A stretch of DNA of 64,000 bases from Laccaria trichodermophora (Eukaryota > Basidiomycota > Agaricomycetes > Agaricales > Hydnangiaceae): the NCBI GenBank assembly GCA_018417955.1, contig JACTVC010000020.1, positions 496,001 through 560,000 of the forward strand, written 5' to 3'. A program made the position numbers and the translations under genes. Positions 46,269 through 57,900 of this stretch are shown piece after piece. Position 1 is the first letter of the stretch, and each line of letters starts with the position of its first letter. The notes below the pieces were generated by a model, which searched no databases, had not been told where the DNA came from, and saw nothing but the letters and a program-made list of their open reading frames with translations.

Positions 46269-46954
46269 AGGTGGTGGATTTTTCCAAGCCTTTCCCTCTG
46301 TGGATTAATCCACTCACCTCTGTAGCAATGACTTTAGAGGGGTATGGCTGATGGGAAACAATATATTGGAGATGTAGGAGGTATATAAGTTTTGATATTT
46401 TCATTTATTCCGCCTTTAGATCTGTCATTCCAGCCTTTGATACTAACAACTGTAAACAAAGGCATATTTAAGCATCTGATGATGTTTTTTCCCTCTGCAG
46501 TCTGTTTCTCTCGGAAAAAAAGACAGCAAAGCCCTCCAGATATATGCTAGACTATATTTACACCTCCTCATATGTTTTCCTCATCCTCACATTTGTTGAA
46601 TTTGATGGATTAGTTCCAGATGTTTTGGATGACACTTTCATTGACGCGGAAAGGGACTAACCAATATGTACAAACAAGATTACTAATATGCAGTTGTCCG
46701 AGATTCCCGGTCCCTGATGCTACCAAAATCATCGTTGTCCTCCACCAGCTCCTCAAGTGTGGGATCAACATAAGCACACAGACCCTCTCCGTTATCTTCC
46801 TGCCTAACAATCGGCACCATCAGCTTGTCCCACAGCCAACTGAATCGAGTGCGCAGCAGATGCTGCACATTAGCTTGACGGCTCGCACACATTCACCCCC
46901 TCCATCATCGCCTCGTCCAACCCATCCCACCCTTTCCGTACATCCTCCCACCAG

Positions 46955-47810
46955 GTGGTAGTCCGCGTGGTGGTGGTGGTGGTGGTCCGTCCTCGCACCG
47001 TAGTGGTACATGCTGGTTGCGGTCCTCTTCACGTCGCCGTCATCCAATATGGTCATAATAGCGTGTGTGTCGTGTTGGTCCGTCGTCGTTTCGTCTTCAC
47101 GTCGTGGTGGTCCATCGTCGTTGTCGTGCATCGTGGTCACAGTTAGTGGTACGTTATCGTCCACGGTGGTGGCCCTCGCATCGTGATGGCACGTCGTTAT
47201 ACGTGGTCGTGGTCGTGTCTTGGCATTGTGCTCATCCGTCGTGATCGTCCCTCGTCCCTCAGGTGGCGTTGTCGTCAATGAAAGATGACAAAATCTGTCA
47301 TAGTCGTTTGTCAGAGCGAGGAGTGGGGAGGAGAGGGCTATATACTTACTTGGGATCAGCTACTACAACCCGAAGCGGCCATCCCTCGCATTGATCACCC
47401 CCGCTTGCTGCCATCTGCTTCCACCTCGTTCTTGACGCAGTCGAGTCTGATCATGCAGACTGCATGATGTCCTGGATCGTCGCCGATCCGATGACGACGA
47501 ACAGTGTTGTTCGTCGTCTGGTTCCACGTCGCCGACAGGTTGTCTGCGTTGGTGGTGGTGGTGATGGGCGCTCGTCGCCCGTTGTCGTTGGAATGGCGAG
47601 GATGGTGGGCTCTCATCGCCATTCGTGAGGGGTGGACACTCGTGGCCCTTGTAGTGGTAGTGGTGGGCGGTCGCCGTCATTGGTGGAGGGTGGAGGTGGT
47701 GAAACGTCGTTGTCGTGGGGTCGCCGTCGACGTGGCACGTCCCGTTTGCGTGACACATCAGCCATTTCGTGGTGGCGCCGTTCGCATAGAGAATGGAATT
47801 AGGTGGGGGG
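46955..47810. repeat. Low-complexity GTGGTGG/GTCGTCG tract
   Basis: Dense runs of GTGGTGGT, CGTCGTC, GTCGTCG and variants across about 850 bp, giving spurious His/Thr/Asp- or Val/Arg-rich frames on both strands. I see no gene here. Confidence 0.85.
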
Positions 47811-48348
47811 TCCTGTAAAATAACTCCCTGTTGTAATCTGTAATGTCAAAATCAGTTTTCAACGGATAAGGGGAAGCTGCCATACCACTTACAGTGCATC
47901 GACGCCAGCTTCGAGAAATGTGGAACACTCCTCTCTGAAATCCATGAGTCGGAACGTATGAGGTGCTCGTGCGTTTCATGCGAGCGTATCCGGTGGTTGA
48001 TGTTTGCGCGAACGTGAGGTGAAACATCGAGAAGCGGTCATTCGAGACTCGAGGGAGTTTGGGATGAGCGTGAGGCGAGAAGACACATGTTGAGCGTGGA
48101 GTAGCAGTGGATTGACGTTGAATCGTTTGTTGAATGGAAGGGGGGATGGAGTGGTGGAGATGGTGAAAATGGTGGAGATGGCGTGGACTTGGCGGTTGCG
48201 CAAACGTCGAGAGGCGGTCGGATGACTTGAGCGAGACCTTGTATTCGAGGGAGGATGTGGTTGATGGAGTGGTACAGGACCCACAAACGAGTCGATGGTC
48301 GAACGGAAGGAAGATGGAGAGTAGACGTGGCGTGCTCAACCACCCATC

Positions 48349-48374
48349 AACAGCGCTCGGAAAATGCCGAGCGC
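48349..48374. repeat. Short perfect hairpin
   Basis: CAGCGCTCGG, loop AAAATG, CCGAGCGCTG: a GC-rich 10 bp stem in the nested insertion, near the boundary where the sequence becomes AT-rich. Confidence 0.85.
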
Positions 48375-49884
48375 TGAAGGCGCGCTGCACGCACTCACTC
48401 GCGCACTCGTTATTGAGGGAAAAAAAATATGGAAGAATGTATTTAGAGGTACTTAAGAGTAGTACTAACATTTGAGATAGGTAGCACTATGTATTTATCA
48501 GGCAGGGAGTAAAAGTCATAAGAATTCCAATCTACACCTGAGAGATTCCGGCACTTTCAGTTGCTTTATTGTTACCCCTCTGCAACTATCCTGTCACCTG
48601 TATCTCCACCATCCTCTGATTTCCATAAAAATTTGGAAATCCAGTCAGTTTTTCATTATAGAGATTTCTATGTAAGTTTCATGGCCATTGGATGGTTTTA
48701 GTAGACACAGTATGGTTTAAATCACAAAAAATACACTTTATTCAATGACTTTCACAACAAATTCTTCATTATAAAAGTGATTACAGTACTCAGAATTTCT
48801 TTACTGACGTCCACCTTTACTTAGGATTGTTTGGATCTAATTCTCAAAATATTAGGCAAGTAGACCAAGGTTTCCCAGCACAATTATATGTTTTAAAACC
48901 CTCTTAAAAATTAGAAAAATGAGAACAAGACTTTCAGGTGCGTTATTTTACTCAAAATACAAAACTGCCTGTCCTAATATCCTTTCACTTATGCTATGGA
49001 TGTTGGGTAGACTATAGCTGGCATATATTAGTTTACAAGTAGCTGGAATGATATGTTTTTGAGCTTCAGAGACAGAAATAATCCTTTCTCTACATCTTTT
49101 TAGCCAACCTCTCATAAAAGTGCAAGTGAAAAGTTGTCAATTAATCATGCTGAGATATTTTACCATGGTCAGTATAGTGTTCCCTTCCTCTCCTTGCTCA
49201 ATTTCCGTTGTTTTCAATATGTTTGGGAAGTTTGCCTCTGTTTGTCTACAGCTTCAAACTCGTCATCTAACTTCACTATGTGGCATCCATCCACTTGCGA
49301 GGGCGGTATGAACATGAAAATTGGAAAATTGGTCTATTTGCTACTTGTAGAGTACTAAAATGTATTTTTTTCATTAAATACAAGTGTGAAGGACGGATAC
49401 CATGGCTTTTGAGGCTTGGGACAGCTATTTGCATCTATGTGGCAACACCTTTGGCAGCTGCAAACGTCATCCGGCTGGAACCTGAGCCATCCATCCAAAG
49501 GCTGCTCGAATTGAGGTCCAAAAGTCATACTATATGACATAGACAAGTTGCAACTTAGAAAATATGAACTTAATAGCATCGATAAGTTGAATGACACCTT
49601 CCAAAGAGTACTTTTGTGATTTTCCGCTCGAAAACTACCTTTGTTGATGATTGTTTGTTACCCAGAAGCTCCAAAGAACAAAAGGTCATCTGCAACATGA
49701 CTTGTGCATCCATCATCTCCGCACCTCTGATTGAGGCGGAAATTTTTTGAAAAAATCAGAAATATATTTATACATCACTTGGTAGCTCTGAGTAGCTGCC
49801 ACACAAAATTTGATGGAGAAAAATGAGAATTATCACAATTGGAATATTCTGGTGAAATGCAGCTTTTTCAGAAGGAATTTGACA

Positions 49885-50205
49885 TGGAAAAAACATATGT
49901 GGATGCTCTTTTGGCAAGAAAAACATACACAGAATACAGGAAAACATACTACTCATCAATGCTGATCCAGAATGTACCATTCCTGAGATTTTTCAATCAT
50001 AAAACATATCTGAGCTATATTTAGATTTTGTAATAAATCACAAACATTGAAAAACATATTTGGATGCTCTTTAGGCAAAAAAAAACATACATAGAGTACA
50101 GGAAAACATACCAGTCATCAATGCTGATCCAGGATGTACCATTTCTGAGAATTTTAAATCATAAAACACATCTGAGCTATATTTAGATTCAGAAACAAAC
50201 TGAAA
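49885..50205. repeat. Tandem duplication of about 160 bp
   Basis: About 49885-50035 and 50045-50205 share ACATATxTGGATGCTCTTT, ACAGGAAAACATAC, TCATCAATGCTGATCCAG and TCTGAGCTATATTTAGAT, all in direct orientation, in the AT-rich half of the nested insertion. Confidence 0.85.
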
Positions 50206-50407
50206 CATGTCAGGCTAAAAATAGATACTGTAAAACCATATTATGAACAGAAAACCTATTCTAGGGGTATTTTTATTCTAGGTGGATTTTTTATATTCAA
50301 TTTATGGCCCTACTACAAGAGGTAACAAGGATCCACAGAATATGCCATTTGAGATTCCAGGTGGATGCAGGCTATATGGAAACCAGCCACCTGGATTTAT
50401 CCAGGGT

Positions 50408-51703
50408 TCAATGGTCAAAAACTACAGCCTGGGCTGTGGTACCGTAGTCTGGGAAGCTGTTGAGATCGAATCGCTGACGATCGTAGGGGGCGTAGAAGGA
50501 TCTGTGTATCTCCCTGATCTCTATATGCCCACGAACTAACTCGTCATCCACGCCGTCCTGAGGGTTACCTGCCGGCGATGAGATTGACGCTTGATCATGC
50601 AGAGCTTCCCAGTGGCGGAATATCACTGTTGTTCGGTCGTTGTGGTGCACGATATGGGACCCAAACCTGATCACGAATTCCATTGCGGTGCGTAAGGGGA
50701 TAGGGCGGTACATCCAGCCTTGGAAGTCCACGACCGCAAAGTGTGTGTCTTCCGAGAAGTCGATGCCTTCCGCTACTGATCCGTCGAAGACCCGTTCCTG
50801 GAAAAACTCGTCGTATCCTTTCATTGTCTCGAAGTCCGTTGCAAACTCTGGCATGTGGTAAGAAAAGACCCTGCCGTCGGATGATGCTCGTCTCTTCTCC
50901 TCGAAGGCTCTGAGGATGAGAGGGGATATGCTCGTGAAACGTGCCTCGTGGTCTAAAGCCTCATTCCATCTGATGTACACGGGAACTCGTTGTTGTAGCA
51001 GGTGGGGAACGCTGATCTGTCGCCAATCCTTCTGAAGGTCGATCAGCACACCGCGTCTTAGGTAAGTGTGAAGATCCAAGTTGAGGATAGTGTCGACGGC
51101 CGCTTGAGGGAGCTCGCGGTCCCAGAAAGAAACGGACGAGGTCCACCAGTTGATAAATCCTAGGTAGTCAAGCGCCTGCCTTTTCACGTTGGCTCCGAAG
51201 TCTTCCAAGGTCTGCGTGTCGACGAACGTGGCGTGCAATGGTTCGTAGTCGTAATAGCCTGGTCGGCATGCTCTTGTTGGGAACATCGTGGTGTGTGTGA
51301 TCGCTACGACGCAGGCTTCAAAGCGACGAATGTCGTCCTCCATTTTAGCAACTGTAGACGGCTTGATAGAGCACTCATCTGAACCAGGAGATGCTAACGA
51401 ATCCATTGGAGTATTGTGATCCAATTGAAAGAACCATTCCTTGGACTCCTGCGTGGGCTTCGGCAGGTATGGGCGCCATCCCGCGTCCGGATTATACCAA
51501 TCGGCGTCTAAGGCCCATTCCATTTCCAGCAGCATGCCCGTGGGACCAGTCGCCTTGAACGCAGGGATCTGATGAGGGGGTGAGGAGGCTTCAGAGGGAA
51601 TGGCCTCACATGACGCGTTCAAACCAATCCAAAGATCGTCCTGAATGTGTCTGAAGTCGATGGAGGGGACGAGTCCCGTGTGATCCAGAGGAAGGTAGTC
51701 CAT
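50408..51703 (-). CDS. Chromovirus accessory ORF A, unknown function
   Basis: 431 codons on the coding strand, starting 267 bp after the pol stop. Phrases include MDYLPLDHTGLVPSIDFRHI, ALDADWYNPDAGWRPYLPKP, LDYLGFINWWTSSVSFWD, VPVYIRWNEALDHEARFTSI and DVDFQGWMYRPIPLR-like text. No membrane helix, zinc finger or enzyme signature is recognised. Its last 12 residues or so come from the nested insertion (border near 50431). Without the insert the frame would run about nine codons past the join and stop, overlapping the frame of ORF B in another phase. It may be a second accessory protein or the first half of one protein separated by a frameshift. Confidence 0.72.
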   Translation of the reverse strand: MDYLPLDHTGLVPSIDFRHIQDDLWIGLNASCEAIPSEASSPPHQIPAFKATGPTGMLLEMEWALDADWYNPDAGWRPYLPKPTQESKEWFFQLDHNTPMDSLASPGSDECSIKPSTVAKMEDDIRRFEACVVAITHTTMFPTRACRPGYYDYEPLHATFVDTQTLEDFGANVKRQALDYLGFINWWTSSVSFWDRELPQAAVDTILNLDLHTYLRRGVLIDLQKDWRQISVPHLLQQRVPVYIRWNEALDHEARFTSISPLILRAFEEKRRASSDGRVFSYHMPEFATDFETMKGYDEFFQERVFDGSVAEGIDFSEDTHFAVVDFQGWMYRPIPLRTAMEFVIRFGSHIVHHNDRTTVIFRHWEALHDQASISSPAGNPQDGVDDELVRGHIEIREIHRSFYAPYDRQRFDLNSFPDYGTTAQAVVFDH

Positions 51704-51969
51704 GATCTGTCTTCGTAAATGGAAATCCGTGAACGAGGGATGGATCCTGCGGGACGGTTCTAACGGGAAATCCTCGTCTTCCGCGTCCAGCAGTGGAGGA
51801 TGGGGGAGAGTTTGACGTTGTCAATGGAGAAGATGAAAGGAAGTACAAAGATTAAAGATGATTAAATAAGAATTCGGAAAAACCCGATGTAACCAAAATA
51901 AGAAGAAAGGGCATACTGTCAGCTTAGTGAAGGCGCTGAGCTAGCCTGTGTGTGTTATATTTTTGATTT

Positions 51970-54900
51970 TTAAAGATTATGGGACTCCCTGTACTTGTGC
52001 ACTAGGGTTGACGCGTTCCGAAGGCCTCTAGCTGGCTCCCAGGTATCGAATTGCGGGCCATATCCTAGCCATCGGATCAGATACTGAAGTGATTTCCCTG
52101 ATCGACGATGTCCCACGATGGCCTCCACTTCGTACTCTGGGGATTCCACTCGAGTGCGTCTAGATTCTGGCATTGTCGTTCGTTCTCCCATGTCCGAGGG
52201 CGATTCTTCGTATTTCCGCAGGTGATCTATGTTAAACACCGGGAAGCCAGGGTAGTTATCGCTCATTCTCAGACGGAACACTTTCGGATTAATCTTTTGC
52301 TGTACCTCGAATGGGCCGATCCAGCGTTGTTTTAGCTTCGCGCCCGCTCCTTTCGAGTCTACCCAGTCCAAGGAGTGAGGGTTGACGAGGACTCTATCGC
52401 CTTGCTTGAAGTCCGGCACTGGCTTCCTACCCTTATTGTATTGGAGTGATTGTTCGTCCTGGGCTTTTGCGATAGCTCGACGCGCGCTGTCCCTGTGCAT
52501 CGTGATCGATGAAAGGAAGTTCCGCGCCGCTGGGTTCAAGCTGTAAGTGTGTCCCTTTGACTCAGCGGTCTCCTTTGGAAGGAGGAAATCTAATGGTGTT
52601 TTCGGTTGAAAGCCGTATGCCAAAAAGTTTGGTGAGGCTCCGGTGGAGCTGTGCACGGTATTATTGTAGGCAAATTCCAAAATGTGGAGCCATGTCGACC
52701 AGTCCTCCAAATCGTCGGAAACGTACGCTCGAAGCATGGTGGTTAGGTGTCTGTTAAGTATCTCTGTCTGTCTGTCGTGCTGTGGGTGATGGGCTGACGA
52801 CAATGACATTGCAGTTTTCAGGAAGTGGGCTATGCCTCTCCAGAAGTCCAAAGTCCACCTGGGGTCCCTATCCGTGATAATGCTATCCGGAAGACCGAAG
52901 CGGCATACGATGTGTCGAACAAACAATTCAGCGAATTCTTCGGCTGTTAACCCCGTAGTGCAGGGTATGAATGATCCTCGTTTGGATAGGCGGTCCACGA
53001 CAACTAGGATGGCGTTGTAGCCGTTTGACCACGGAAGGTTGACGATGAAATCCATTGAGATGGATTGGTAGGGTCGGGAAGGGATGGGGTTCGGTATTAG
53101 GTACCCGAACTTGCCAAAATTGGGGGCTTTCGTCTTTTGACAAATGTCACAGGTGCGGCAGTAGTCGATAATGTCAGTTTTCATGCGTTTCCAATAGAAT
53201 TTTTGGCTGAGGTTTTGCCATAGACGTTCTGCACCAGCATGTGCGGATTCAAACGGACTCTCATGCGCTTCTTTCAAGAGGAAGTTACGCCTCTTCTCCG
53301 GTACGCATAGTCAAGGTTGGTAACTTTCATCCAGGAAAAACAAAAGTCCCCGTTCATCCCTCAAGAAGCGCCCATTCCCATTCCAGTTCTCTTTCAGGCG
53401 TGCTTTGTCTGCCCAAATTTTGCTGAACGATCGGTCCTTTTCATAGTCGGCCACCCATTCGCTTAAGAACTTTGGATCCATGGAAACGTGAAGATTAGGG
53501 GCCGGATTGGTGATGTCCCAGTAGTCCTCTCCGACGGGTAACGCGTCTAGTTCTGTTCCGTCGTCTACGTCGGAGTCCTCTTTGTTCAATGACCATGCTG
53601 ATTTCACTCCTTCCAGGCATTCGTCCACTGACCAAACGACGAAGGCTTCTCTGGCGGGGGCTGAGTTCATTTGTTTCTCTTGCTCCTCCACTAGAGTCGA
53701 ATCGGTAACTATAGTTGGTTCTTTGGCTTCCAGCGGTGAAATGTGGTCGGGAGGAGCCCTAGGCAAGCGTGACAAGGGGTCCACGTTTGAGTGCACTCTA
53801 CCTGCGCGGTGTATGATTTCAAGTCCTGGTGAGTACGCGGAGAAAACAGCCCCCCAAGCGGCTAACCGACGATTTGCATTTTCGTAGGTTCTTGCCCATT
53901 GCAAGGCGGAATGGTCGGTCACTAACAGGACAGATTCGCCTTCAATGAAAGGTTGGAATTTTACCAACCCTTCTTTTGCTGCCAGGGCCTCACGTTCTGT
54001 CGTCGAATAACGAGTCTCTGCTGATTTAAAAGTCCGGCTCCAATACCCTATGACTCGCTCGATATGTACCGTCGATGAGTCCAAATCGTCACCCCAACGA
54101 TCATCATTCGGACTGTCACAAGTTTTGGAGCTGATCGTAGTAGTCAATTTCGGTGGAGGGAGGCCTTTGTCATAAGCTTTCTTGAGCCTCTCGTAAGTCC
54201 TTGTTCCCTTCAAGTCCTTGACCAGTATCGGCTGAACTTGTTGAAGGGCGCAGCCAAGGGCCTCATCTGACGCGTCAGTATATAGTCGGTAAGGGCGACC
54301 TTCAATGGGATGTCCTAGGACGGGGCTGCCTCTCAGAGCTTCCTTTGCTGACTGGAAAGCGAACTCCTCCTCTGCCCCCCACTTCCATTTGCAACCTTTG
54401 CGTAGAAGATGGAACAAGGGTGCGCAAATGGAAGCGTAATACGGGATGAAAGCTGAAAAGTAAACGACCATTCCCAGGAAGGTCTGTAGCTGTGAGAGCT
54501 TCCTCGGCCTTTCCAGTTCAACGATTGCTCTAACCTTCTCCTCGTGAGTCGATAACCCCAGACGGGAGACCTTGTGGCCCAGTAACAATATGGAACCGTA
54601 GAAGAGATGACATTTCGTAGGTGACAACGTGATTCCTGCTTTTTCGATGGCTGCTAGCACTCTATCCAGATGATCTATGTGGTCTTCGTATGACTTTGAA
54701 TAGATGACAATGTCGTCGATGTATACCAAACAAAAAATCCAGAGGTATGGAGCCAATATCCCCTGCATTACCCTTTGAAATATTGATGGGCCGTTCCGTA
54801 GCCCGAACGGCATCCTTCGAAATTGAAAGAGACCACGATGCGTGCGAAACGCTGTCTTTTCGACATCGGCTGGATCCAATTCAAGTTGAGTAAAGCCTGA

Positions 54901-57900
54901 TAACGCGTCCAGTGAAGATAAGACTTGGGCGCCTGACAAAGATGACAGAATCTCTGACTGCCTGGGAATCGGAAATTCATCGGGAATCGTCACTGCATTC
55001 AGCTTCCGATAGTCCACGCAGAAGCGCGGCTTGCCGTTCCTGTAAGCTATAACTACGGGCGCGCTCCAAGGGCTGATGGAAGCCTCGATAACTCCCTGCT
55101 CGAACCACTTATCTATCTGTTCGTCCATGACTCTGCGCTTTTCAGGTGAACTACCATACATAGGGACGGCGATCGGTACCTGGCCGTCCACTGTACGGAT
55201 GTGGACTTTCGTTGGTAGGTGCCCTAGTCGCCCGTCGAACCCGAATGCTTTCTGATGTCTGTGTAGCATTTCCCAGGCCTTGTCTTTGAGGTGATCCGGT
55301 AGAGAACCGACGTCAATCAGGTTCTTCATTTCCGACGACGGATATACAGTGGAGTCTGGCATGGCGGCCGTTTTTGGGCCGTAGTCCTCCTGCTCATTGA
55401 GATTGGTATCCTTTTGCTCATTCTTGTCTGTTGCAGTTTGACCTTCTGATAGCTGTGCGTTGATGATGCTTGCTATCACCGCCGCGTGTCGAGTGAGTGT
55501 TTCCTGTCTTTCGGCTGCTCTAGGGGTCTCAAAGAATGTAGCTGGGTCTTCCAGGATTCCAATGACTTCCCCCTTGCGAATGTAACGTGGCTGGTCCGTT
55601 GGGTTAGCAATTGGGACCCATGGATTTTTGGCTGAGATAAGAGTATTGGGCACGGCGAAGTGCGAATCGTTTGCGTTCGAGAGTAAGTTTTTCTGCACCA
55701 ACCAATCTTTGTCCTCATCAAGCTGACCTTCTACTCTGATTCGTTTGCATTCATGGGGTTTCAGACGGACGTCCTCTGCTGCTCGGACAGTTTTCTCCTC
55801 GGTACCGAACTTAACTTTCTGCCTGCGCCTCTTTGCCTTTGACCTCCGGTGGAGCTTCGATCTAATGAAGTGGCCTGCTAGAAGCGCGCTTTGCCTCATC
55901 CTGTTGAAGTCCGCTGTCCGCTCGACTCTCTGGGCAGGGACTTTGAAATCAACCCCTGCAAAGTGTATGCGAGTTCCTGTTTCGACGTTTCTTGTAACTC
56001 CTACTTCATAGTTTAACTGATAGTCCTCGCCTAATAGGATCGGGACCGTCATCCCTGGTACAATGTACGCCTCTGCTTCCGATTCGAGCAGGATCCCTTC
56101 CTCTGATTGCATTGTTATCGGGATGCGTACAAACCCTCTCAGGCTAGAATCCTTATCGGTGAGTTGCCAAAGTTGCATCCTCATGCCTTGTCTCTCCTTG
56201 GGAGCCCCTTTCAAAGATCTAAAGAAGTCTTCAGAAATTAGGGTAACATCTGCGCAGGAGTCAAGCCTCAAGTCGATCACGCCGTTCTCCAGGTTGCCGA
56301 CCCATCCTTTGGTAGACAGAACTGAGACTCCCAGCGCGGAAGTGCCCGCTGGAGTGAACCTCTTCTTCCTCAGGCGAATCGGTTCCTCTCTGGAAGGTGG
56401 TGGTAATGAGGCTCCTGGGATGTGAGTGTTAGTGCCTCTAGTGTCTCCTGGTGCTGTCTCTGAATGCAGCGCTTCTGTATGGCTAGGATTGTCGTTAACT
56501 GGGTCCTGTCTATCGGATTGTCCATGCGCGGAATCAGGTAAGTCGTTGTCTTCGTCGACTCCGACTAAGAGATGCTGTTCTGACTTCGGTTTGTTGCGAT
56601 AAGTCTCCTCCGATTCATCTTCTATTTCTTCTATCGTCGTCCGTTTCGTGGGGTGTTTGGTGGGCTGGGGCCTCTCTGCCGTCGTGGTCAAGGCCGGTGG
56701 TATATCGTCATCAATGTGATGAAGCAAGAGAGATTCCGATTTCGGGCGGTTTTTCTCATCGCTCCAATACTCATCCTCAACCTCTTCCACGGTGGTTCTC
56801 CTCGCAGTTCTCACTGTCTCCTCGGACTTACGCTCGCCCGCGATCATGGTATCTAGATCGCTGCGTGCTGCCTCGTCAAAACCCTGCTGTAATTTCGAGT
56901 CGTCCACCTGCATCGAGGCAAGTCTTTGAGAGAGAAGTATTCCGTAAGCGCTTTGATATGCTTCGTCGCTTTTGTTGTTACCTTGCTCGTTCATGTATCC
57001 TGATTTTCCTGTTTTTTCCAGGTAAACCTCCCGGTCGGGGCATTCTTTGTCCCAGTGGTTCGAGCTGCCACAGCATTGACAAGGTGAGGGAGGTAACCGT
57101 CCCATTTTAGTTGTGACATGGTCATTTTTACTGAACATATAACCGCCAGGAGGAGGCGCTCTTTGACGTTTCTTCATGACCTGATAAACCTCTGCTAAGA
57201 TGAGTTCCTCCGTCTTATCTGAACTGGAGTTTTCAGGTGCGGCGCTGCGAGATTCTCCCGCCACGGGTGAGAGGTCTGGAATATCTGATGGAGTGTCGCT
57301 TTCGCCGACCGCTAGATTAGCCCTTCGATCGGTTGGAAAGTTATGGTGGAAGCTGGGTTTCTGTGGGACATATCCCATCCGTCGTAAGGTTGATGATAAA
57401 TTCTCTGTAGTAATTGTTGCTGAAGGCTTTGTCCTCGAGATATTCAACAGTGATTCTTCATGCTCGACCGCTTTTATGTATAGTAGCGATGTGGATTTAA
57501 TATTCTCGAGTATTAGTATCGTTCTCCAGGTGAGCGGGGCTCTTGCCATAACAAGATGAACCTCTAAGGGCCCCCCGTTGTCTGATTTCACTAGCATCCT
57601 CGTATACATTATCCTTCGAGCTATGAATGTCTTCGGGAGCTCATTTTCGTGTCCAGGCTCCCTGAAGTACTGAGCTTTGTATTCCTCTCCGATGTCGAAC
57701 TGCCACTGCCTACCGAGATAGCCTTCTTTGATTCCTTTTAAGTAGTCAACCCAATGTCCCCGCATTTTTGTTTGTTCGTGCGATGGGAGGGTGGAAAACC
57801 ATCCTTGAACATCAGATCCTTCTTTCAACCGGAGCCATAGCCAGTATCCTAAAGCTGCAGGTATGTAGCCTCCTAACGTAGCTCGCTCTTGCACTTTCCA

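Larger units (their letters stand above)
46222..50431. mobile_element. Insertion nested in the chromovirus, about 4.2 kb
   Basis: The two ends carry related inverted sequences (left ATAAACTGGAATAATCCACC... and, reversed from the right, AACCCTGGATAAATCCAGG..., both then reaching TTTCCATA). GGCTGT flanks both sides (46216-46221 and 50432-50437; 7 of 8 bases match if extended). It separates the two accessory ORFs. The interior is split between a TGG/GTC-rich tract and a very AT-rich half. A coding-like minus-strand stretch at 46683-46892 (WDKLMVPIVRQ, DPTLEELVED) is the only hint of a gene. Ends are approximate. Confidence 0.6.

Noticed and set aside
47363..47758. His/Thr/Asp-rich frame on the minus strand of the nested insertion
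   Set aside because: Produced by GTGGTGG/GTCGTCG low-complexity DNA.
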